From positions 1-22,659 of IMG/VR virus record IMGVR_UViG_3300017989_000459: DNA of 22,659 nt; one strand, 5' to 3'. Below the pieces are notes generated by a model. It was given only the letters and a program-made list of their open reading frames with translations, made no database searches and was not told the DNA's origin. This DNA comes from a virus. The position numbers were made by a program, and so were the translations under genes. Below are positions 17,385 to 22,659 of the stretch, piece by piece. The first letter of the stretch is position 1. Every line of letters begins with the position of its first letter.

Positions 17385-20300
17385 TGCCAGACAACCAACC
17401 TGATGTTAAAAAGTATGATTACTTACCATTTTTTTATGGAGGATTATCAACACAAGAAATAAATAAGACTTTAGAAAATGAATTGCGATCTAACCCGGGA
17501 TTAGGAATAGATATGCAATTTTTGCCTTACGACGAATCCAAAAAAAAGTATGTCGAAGGCGGTCTTATTCCTGAAGGAGATTTTGACGGAATATATAATG
17601 CTGCTTACCAGAGCTACGATCAGTGGTCAAGAAATAAATTCAATGGCCGTGTAGCACCTTTATGGAAGTATGATGCCGGATTAGATCAGGAACGGCCTGA
17701 TCAGTATATTAATGGTAACTTAGACTTCAGCTTTATAACTCCTCAGCCTAAGCTGGGCTATACTATTCAGGGAGAAAAGAAACTTTCTGAAGAACAGATA
17801 GCTGATGGTCGTGGAGTATTTATTGATATGCAGGGTAACAGGCAAGAGCTTGATACCGGCTTTCTCAGTAATACATTTAAAGTTGTTGATGGCCTTATTA
17901 AATCTGCTGCAGCTGTATGGTACGATGAAGATAAAATGAATACACTTTATCAGCGTGCAGAAGCAACAGATCAGGATTTCTTTAAAAGGCCTACTTTATA
18001 TGCTCTTACTTATGATGAAGATAGTGTTCCTATCTGGAAAGAGGTAGATTATAAAGAAGCACAAAAAGGTTCTCAGATACGATCTATATTTGGCCCTAAT
18101 GCTATGCACAATTCTTTCATGGGATCTTTTGCCAGGGGGCTCTATAAAATCCTTCCGAGTCTGTATTCCATGGGCGGTTCTATGCTTGAAGTGGGAGATA
18201 ATCTTACAGACCTGATCTTTAATGAAGGGGTGGATAGACCCAGTAAGGTAGAGGATCTGGGCAGGATACTGCAGAACTTTGCTGCAGCTACCTCAGCTAA
18301 ACCCAGCGAGGAGGCCTTAAATGAAGGTATCTTTAAATCATGGGAGTCTTTCGGATATCAGTTTGGTAATGTTACCAGCCAGCTTTTACTTCAGGCTCTT
18401 TCTGCAGGTACTCTGTCTGCATTGGGATTTGGTGTTAAGGCAGCACAGTGGGGATCTTTTGGAGTATTTGGAATATTGGGTATGGATGCCATGAACCAGG
18501 TAGGTAAAGAAAATGGAATCGATCCTATGGATATAGCATGGATGGCTCCGACTGTAGGTGCTATAGAAATGATTACAGAAGGTGTTATCGGCCCTCATGT
18601 TATTAGTACTACCGGATCACAACTATTAAGGCGTGGAGCTGCTAAAAAGGCTATAAAGGATGCTGTAGATGAAACGGTACGCAAGTATGGTGTTAAGTCT
18701 GTAAGAGACCTTTCTACTGAAGGTAAAAAAGCTGTAGTCCGAGGATCAATACGCAACCTTAACAAACTATTCTCAGACCTTTCTACTCCTGTAGGAAGAA
18801 CAGCTATGGCTGCCCGGGAAGAAGGACTTGAGGAAGTAGTAGCAGAATTAGGCCAGAATGTATTGACCTTTATCCATGATGCAAGAGAATCTGTAACCAA
18901 TCCTGCAGCAACGCCAGGCTTCGGATTATTCGGAGAAATTGATGAGAGTTCCTGGGATAGAGGTTTCTTAAAAAGGCTCCCGGAAGGAATAATGGAGTCT
19001 TTTGTTCTCGGTGCACTGGGAGGTATGACAGCTTATGCCGGTAAGAGTGGCGTAGATCGCTGGACAATGGGTGCAGAACAGTGGCGTAATCAGAAAAGAA
19101 GGCAGACTATTCGTGAAGTAGTTGCCCAGGGAGATGCCAAAAAGCTGTACGGTATCCTTGAGGATATGTATCAAAAAGGACAGCTGGAGTATAACCACCT
19201 TGACTCTAAAGGAAATGTTATTACAGCTAACCTTATGGGCCAGGTTGAGTCTCTGAATGATGTTATGTATAAGACCATTAAAGAGGAGATCGATTACTAT
19301 GAACAACTGCGTACCCAGTATGGTTTAACCAGGCCTGATATTATTGAACGTTTTGGAGGAGATTTCGCCTCTGCAGATAAGGCCCTTGAACAGCTGGATA
19401 TAATGACTAAAACACAGGAACAGATAGCTGATATGGAGGCTAAGAGTTCCAGTGGTGAAACTCTTGAAGGTACACAGCAGGATGATCTGCAAACGCTTCA
19501 GGATACCTATAAGAAAGCACAGGAAGAATTTAACCGTATTACACAGCCTGAGCATAACAATACTAAGTACAGCGAGTATTATAATGATAAGGTAAAAGAT
19601 GCTTCTGCTAAGATTACTCTTTCACAAGGCATGGCTGATGCCTACTATAAAAACCAGAAGAAAAATGTTACAGATGATTTTCGCAAGACACCGGAATACC
19701 TGAATACTCTTGGAGCCTTTTCCTTATTTGTACCAGATTCTTTTTATAACAATGTAAAGACTTTTAACCAGGGCTTTGAAGAGTATAAACAGGAACAGGC
19801 TCAGATTGAACAGGATCGTACCACTCAGCAAGAGAAAAAGGTATCAAGTATAGAAAAACTGATTAAAGAAATCCCAGGTCTGCCTAAAGAAAATATTAAT
19901 GATGCTGTACGGTCTATAGGGCTGCAATTATCCGAGATTCTTAATATAGGATCAGTAGAAGGTGTTACTCCTCAAATGTCTGAAGAATTTCAGAGTATTT
20001 TCGATACTGCTCTTTCGGAACTAAAAGAATTAGGCGGAGAGGAGCTTCAGGAATATGAGACCCTTGAACAGCAATATGAGGCCGGTACCGAACAGGAGAG
20101 AGAAGATATTGTTGAGAAGTTGGATTTTCATCCTGCAAGAAAAATATCTCAGGATATTAAAGGCATGGGTGATACAGTTAAAAGTATCGTTGAAGGACTT
20201 ACTCCTAAAAAGCGTAGGGGTAAAACAGAAAAACAATTACTCAGGGATTATTTTTCTAAGAGCATAAGAGAACAGGTAGATGCTTTATTAGTACCTAAGA

Positions 20301-22659
20301 CCGGTGCTGATGGTAAAGTAACCTATGAAGTTAATCCTGCAGCTTTACAAGGACAGAATTTAGAAGCCTTACAAAACGATATAGAATCATTTATTAAGAT
20401 AGCTAATGAGAATCTTATGATTGCCAACTTTGATCATAAGGTACTTAATAATGAGTTTAAAGATGATCCTGATAAAAGGCAACATATCAGTAAGAATGAT
20501 AATGTTCTATCCCAGAATCAATATGATCAAATCCGGAAAGATCTGGAATCGGTTTTGATGAAGCTCAGAGCTGTTAAGACTGATGTTCAAAAGGCCAGTG
20601 CTGACAGAGATATATTTCAGCAGAAGCTTAGGCAGATGAATGCAGAGTTTGATAGAATTACTCTTTCCTTGCTTATGGACTCAGAGATAGGCAAAAGCTT
20701 TCCGGAGATCCGTAACCTGGTTAATGCTTTAAAGAAACTCAATGATGATGTTCGTGTAAGTGATAAGACCCTTACTGAAGAACAAATAGCAGAACTTAAT
20801 GATAAAGAAAAACAGCTGCAGAACATCAATGAGCTAATATATAAGAACAGGGATAAGATATTTACTCCTGAGAACATCAAAAGGGTTATTACAAATGTAT
20901 TTCAGACACGCAAACGCCCACGTTATTACCTGCAGTCAAGAGAATATACAGGTAACTACCGACAAAAGCTAAGAGAGCTGGGAGAACATAACTTTGCTAA
21001 TAGTGATTTCGGGTATGTTCATTTTGTCAACTACATGACTAAAGTTGGTGCTGTTAATACTAAGGACTTACTTGCCAAAAGGAAAAAGATGATCGATCTT
21101 TATGTAAGCGGTAAGTATCAGTTTTTATCTTCTTATGAGCAACAACAGGTAGAGGATCTGGTAGTAGCATTTTTAAATGGAGGCACAAGTGTACTGGAAG
21201 CTGTTATTGAGGCTGAAACGGCCTATGCTAATTCTGTAGGAACTACCAAGAAGACACAAGATGCAAACCTGGGCCTGTTTATCGAAAACACTTTGTTTAT
21301 AAGAGGAGACTACGGATCTGGTAAGTCTAACCAGGTTTTGCCTATGGCACTGGAACTATACTATAGAATTAATAATAACAAGCCTGTTAAGAATGTTCTT
21401 ATTGTAGGTATATCCCCACATATAGAAGCACAGCTAAAGGCGGCTGTTCCAGATGGATTTGCAAAAAACCTGAAAGTTGTAACGACACAACAATTTTTTA
21501 GCAAGAAATCACTTCCTAAAGCAGATATTGTACTTTGGGATGAAGCCTCTTTGCTTACAAAAGAGCACTATAATAGTATCCGTTCCCGCAGGCCTAAAGG
21601 ATCTAAGATGGTATTTATGGGAGATGATTCACAGATGCGTTCTATGGAAACCAAACGTTCCGTAGCAGAGTCTCAGAATGCTTCTTTAAAAACAGCACCC
21701 CTGACTACCATATATTCTACTGGCTCTTCTATTATAACCAATCTTGCAAATGCCTGGCGTTATCAGGCTGTAAGGATGAAGTCTGCAGAGGAGTTTCCTA
21801 AAGCCTACCATGAAGCTGATTCTTCTGGTAATGGTATGCGTGGTACAGAATATTTTGCTACGGAAGATGATGTAGTTAAAGCCTTTGTTGCAAGCAACTC
21901 TACTGATAAGGCATTGATTCTGCTTAACGATCAACATTTCGAGGAGTTTTTGAAAAAGTATCAAGATGTTTGGGATAACCACAAGTCCAATATTTATATT
22001 TTGGATCCACGAGTAGCACACCAGACACCCCCCAATCATCCTCAGAGTATGCAAGGTTCAAGAGCCAATGATGTTTATGTAGCAATTAACCTGTATGATA
22101 TAGACTATAAGTTTCCAGGGATCAGAGATGCTACTAAATCAGCTGCCGGTTATACAGCTATTACCAGGGCCCGTAATTATGTGGGCATGGTAGGATATTC
22201 TGCATGGGAAGTTGATGTAGGTGGTAATACTGCCAGTAAGGAGCTTACAGCATGGAGAGATGCAGAGCCTTCTTTGTCTCAAGAAGAAAAAGATCGAATC
22301 CTTAAAGAGTACACAGATCGTATTAATCGGATCCTGGGAGAGCAACAAAGCCCTCAGCCTACAGAAAAAGCACCTGACACCACTCCGGAAGATAAAACAA
22401 TCAGGGTAAAGAAAGGTGGTTTCTACCGTATTAACAAGGGTGATAATAAGGGCAAACTGGTTAAGGTAACATCAGAGCCTATCAGACTGGATGGAGATGT
22501 GGTTTTTGAAGTGCAGGAATATATTAACAGGAAAACACCTGTTGATAATAAAATGAATGTAGCTCAGGAATTACTTTCATCTGAAGCAGGATATACCAGA
22601 GGAGAAGGACACCGGCCAATGTCTACCAGCACTATGTTCGGATTGTCTACCAATGAAAG
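17384..22659 (+). CDS. Giant multidomain virion protein with internal SF1 helicase (3' end outside the window)
   Basis: An open frame of 1758 codons with no stop, running off the window; I translated it row by row. Start ATG overlaps the previous stop (TAATG). Residues 1-240 are unassigned. Residues about 240-420 hold Gly/Ala-rich hydrophobic stretches (best at 327-420), and a further one lies at 537-550, as in internal virion proteins that cross the host envelope. An acidic Glu-rich helix at 479-495 precedes this last one. Residues about 600-1280 are charged, helical and coiled-coil-like. Residues about 1295-1610 carry superfamily 1 helicase motifs: Walker A GDYGSGKS (K1314), Walker B DEAS (1386-1389), GDDSQ (1413-1417), MQG-type motif V (1556-1558) and YTAITRAR motif VI (1590-1597). 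A Pro/Glu linker and KOW-like segment follow. Delivery with the DNA is inferred from position; the missing 3' part may hold further domains such as a polymerase. Confidence 0.85.
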   Translation, partial: MPDNQPDVKKYDYLPFFYGGLSTQEINKTLENELRSNPGLGIDMQFLPYDESKKKYVEGGLIPEGDFDGIYNAAYQSYDQWSRNKFNGRVAPLWKYDAGLDQERPDQYINGNLDFSFITPQPKLGYTIQGEKKLSEEQIADGRGVFIDMQGNRQELDTGFLSNTFKVVDGLIKSAAAVWYDEDKMNTLYQRAEATDQDFFKRPTLYALTYDEDSVPIWKEVDYKEAQKGSQIRSIFGPNAMHNSFMGSFARGLYKILPSLYSMGGSMLEVGDNLTDLIFNEGVDRPSKVEDLGRILQNFAAATSAKPSEEALNEGIFKSWESFGYQFGNVTSQLLLQALSAGTLSALGFGVKAAQWGSFGVFGILGMDAMNQVGKENGIDPMDIAWMAPTVGAIEMITEGVIGPHVISTTGSQLLRRGAAKKAIKDAVDETVRKYGVKSVRDLSTEGKKAVVRGSIRNLNKLFSDLSTPVGRTAMAAREEGLEEVVAELGQNVLTFIHDARESVTNPAATPGFGLFGEIDESSWDRGFLKRLPEGIMESFVLGALGGMTAYAGKSGVDRWTMGAEQWRNQKRRQTIREVVAQGDAKKLYGILEDMYQKGQLEYNHLDSKGNVITANLMGQVESLNDVMYKTIKEEIDYYEQLRTQYGLTRPDIIERFGGDFASADKALEQLDIMTKTQEQIADMEAKSSSGETLEGTQQDDLQTLQDTYKKAQEEFNRITQPEHNNTKYSEYYNDKVKDASAKITLSQGMADAYYKNQKKNVTDDFRKTPEYLNTLGAFSLFVPDSFYNNVKTFNQGFEEYKQEQAQIEQDRTTQQEKKVSSIEKLIKEIPGLPKENINDAVRSIGLQLSEILNIGSVEGVTPQMSEEFQSIFDTALSELKELGGEELQEYETLEQQYEAGTEQEREDIVEKLDFHPARKISQDIKGMGDTVKSIVEGLTPKKRRGKTEKQLLRDYFSKSIREQVDALLVPKTGADGKVTYEVNPAALQGQNLEALQNDIESFIKIANENLMIANFDHKVLNNEFKDDPDKRQHISKNDNVLSQNQYDQIRKDLESVLMKLRAVKTDVQKASADRDIFQQKLRQMNAEFDRITLSLLMDSEIGKSFPEIRNLVNALKKLNDDVRVSDKTLTEEQIAELNDKEKQLQNINELIYKNRDKIFTPENIKRVITNVFQTRKRPRYYLQSREYTGNYRQKLRELGEHNFANSDFGYVHFVNYMTKVGAVNTKDLLAKRKKMIDLYVSGKYQFLSSYEQQQVEDLVVAFLNGGTSVLEAVIEAETAYANSVGTTKKTQDANLGLFIENTLFIRGDYGSGKSNQVLPMALELYYRINNNKPVKNVLIVGISPHIEAQLKAAVPDGFAKNLKVVTTQQFFSKKSLPKADIVLWDEASLLTKEHYNSIRSRRPKGSKMVFMGDDSQMRSMETKRSVAESQNASLKTAPLTTIYSTGSSIITNLANAWRYQAVRMKSAEEFPKAYHEADSSGNGMRGTEYFATEDDVVKAFVASNSTDKALILLNDQHFEEFLKKYQDVWDNHKSNIYILDPRVAHQTPPNHPQSMQGSRANDVYVAINLYDIDYKFPGIRDATKSAAGYTAITRARNYVGMVGYSAWEVDVGGNTASKELTAWRDAEPSLSQEEKDRILKEYTDRINRILGEQQSPQPTEKAPDTTPEDKTIRVKKGGFYRINKGDNKGKLVKVTSEPIRLDGDVVFEVQEYINRKTPVDNKMNVAQELLSSEAGYTRGEGHRPMSTSTMFGLSTNE
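21266..22210 (+). other. SF1 (RecD/Dda/UvrD-like) helicase domain inside the giant frame
   Basis: Helicase motifs appear in the correct order: motif I (Walker A, 21302-21331), Ia-like VLIVGISP (near 21398), Ic-like VVTTQQFF (near 21476), motif II DEAS (21539-21550), III GDDSQ (21620-21634), IV-like YSTGSSII ending in an Arg at 21758, V MQGSRANDVYV (near 22049) and VI YTAITRAR (22151-22174). DEAS and TAITRAR are most like RecD/Dda/TraI-type enzymes. The usual Tyr-Arg-Ser of motif IV reads Tyr-Ser-Thr here. All ATP-contacting residues needed for activity appear present, so a working DNA translocase is predicted. Confidence 0.82.
22403..22491 (+). other. KOW/SH3-like segment after the helicase
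   Basis: Residues about 1674-1703 read Val-x-Lys-Gly-Gly-x-Tyr-x-Ile-x-x-Gly-Asp-Asn-x-Gly-Lys-Leu-Val-x-Val, the spacing of a KOW motif (hydrophobic strand, Gly-Asp, Gly-Lys, hydrophobic strand). KOW and SH3-like beta barrels bind nucleic acid or protein partners. It follows a Pro/Thr/Glu linker after helicase motif VI. The match is by eye on a short stretch. Confidence 0.4.

Noticed and set aside
18386-19555. Several - strand frames of 65-112 codons in the apparent gap after 17384
   Set aside because: The + strand carries one continuous frame over the whole interval, with helicase motifs further on; these are antisense shadows.
20055-20267. 70-codon + strand frame within the giant gene
   Set aside because: It is out of frame with the giant frame, which continues unbroken through it.
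21000-22659. Helicase as a separate gene starting from an internal ATG
   Set aside because: No stop, gap or start context separates it from the upstream sequence; the frame is continuous from 17384. An assembly join cannot be excluded without reads.
1-22659. Genome-wide recoding of TAG to Gln in this phage
   Set aside because: Structural genes are full length without in-frame TAG, and TAG ends four genes at sensible places, including the capsid gene.
1-22659. tRNA genes, CRISPR arrays, insertion sequences or integrase/attachment sites
   Set aside because: No cloverleaf, regularly spaced repeat, transposase or integrase-like frame was seen; gaps between genes are too short to hold them.

Overview
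The window is almost certainly a piece of a tailed bacteriophage genome of the crAss-like type (order Crassvirales), and the host is probably a member of the Bacteroidota. This rests on recognition by eye and on gene order: portal, scaffold-like protein, major capsid protein, several connector or ring-like proteins, a 1349-residue tail 'muzzle'/stabilisation protein, then large cargo-type proteins. No database search was possible. All genes lie on the + strand and nearly every base is coding. Most starts have A/T-rich leaders without a clear Shine-Dalgarno sequence, as is usual in Bacteroidota and their phages. No RNA gene, CRISPR array, insertion sequence or integrase was seen, and no gap between genes exceeds about 65 bases.

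Region 1 (1-7376), head module: the 3' part of the portal gene; a 62-base gap with a promoter-like sequence; an acidic, Thr/Glu/Gln-rich scaffold candidate; the major capsid protein; a conserved-looking protein of unknown role; a connector/ring candidate; and an acidic, beta-rich protein with two similar internal domains. The module closes with a strong intrinsic terminator (C-UUCG-G tetraloop plus T tract, about 7394-7428).

Region 2 (7441-14028), neck and tail module: an adaptor/ring candidate, a small Cys-rich zinc-ribbon-like protein, two small unknown proteins (one with weak HU/IHF-like features), a P22 gp4-like tail adaptor candidate and the muzzle/stabilisation protein. The genes overlap by 1 to 32 bases, which suggests translational coupling. 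The first two share a reading frame across a single amber codon.

Region 3 (14028-22659), probable ejected cargo: a small Gly-rich protein, two mid-size proteins of unknown fold, and a giant open frame of at least 1758 codons that runs off the window. In these phages, very large proteins encoded after the tail genes are thought to be packaged in the virion and delivered with the DNA. The giant frame has Gly/Ala-rich hydrophobic stretches near the N-terminus, a long charged helical region, and then an almost complete superfamily 1 helicase motor (residues about 1295-1610) followed by a KOW/SH3-like segment. A helicase inside an apparently virion-delivered giant protein is the most striking thing here.

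Of the 15 genes whose ends are visible, 11 stop with TAA, 4 with TAG and none with TGA. Because all structural genes are open without in-frame TAG or TGA, the standard code is sufficient.
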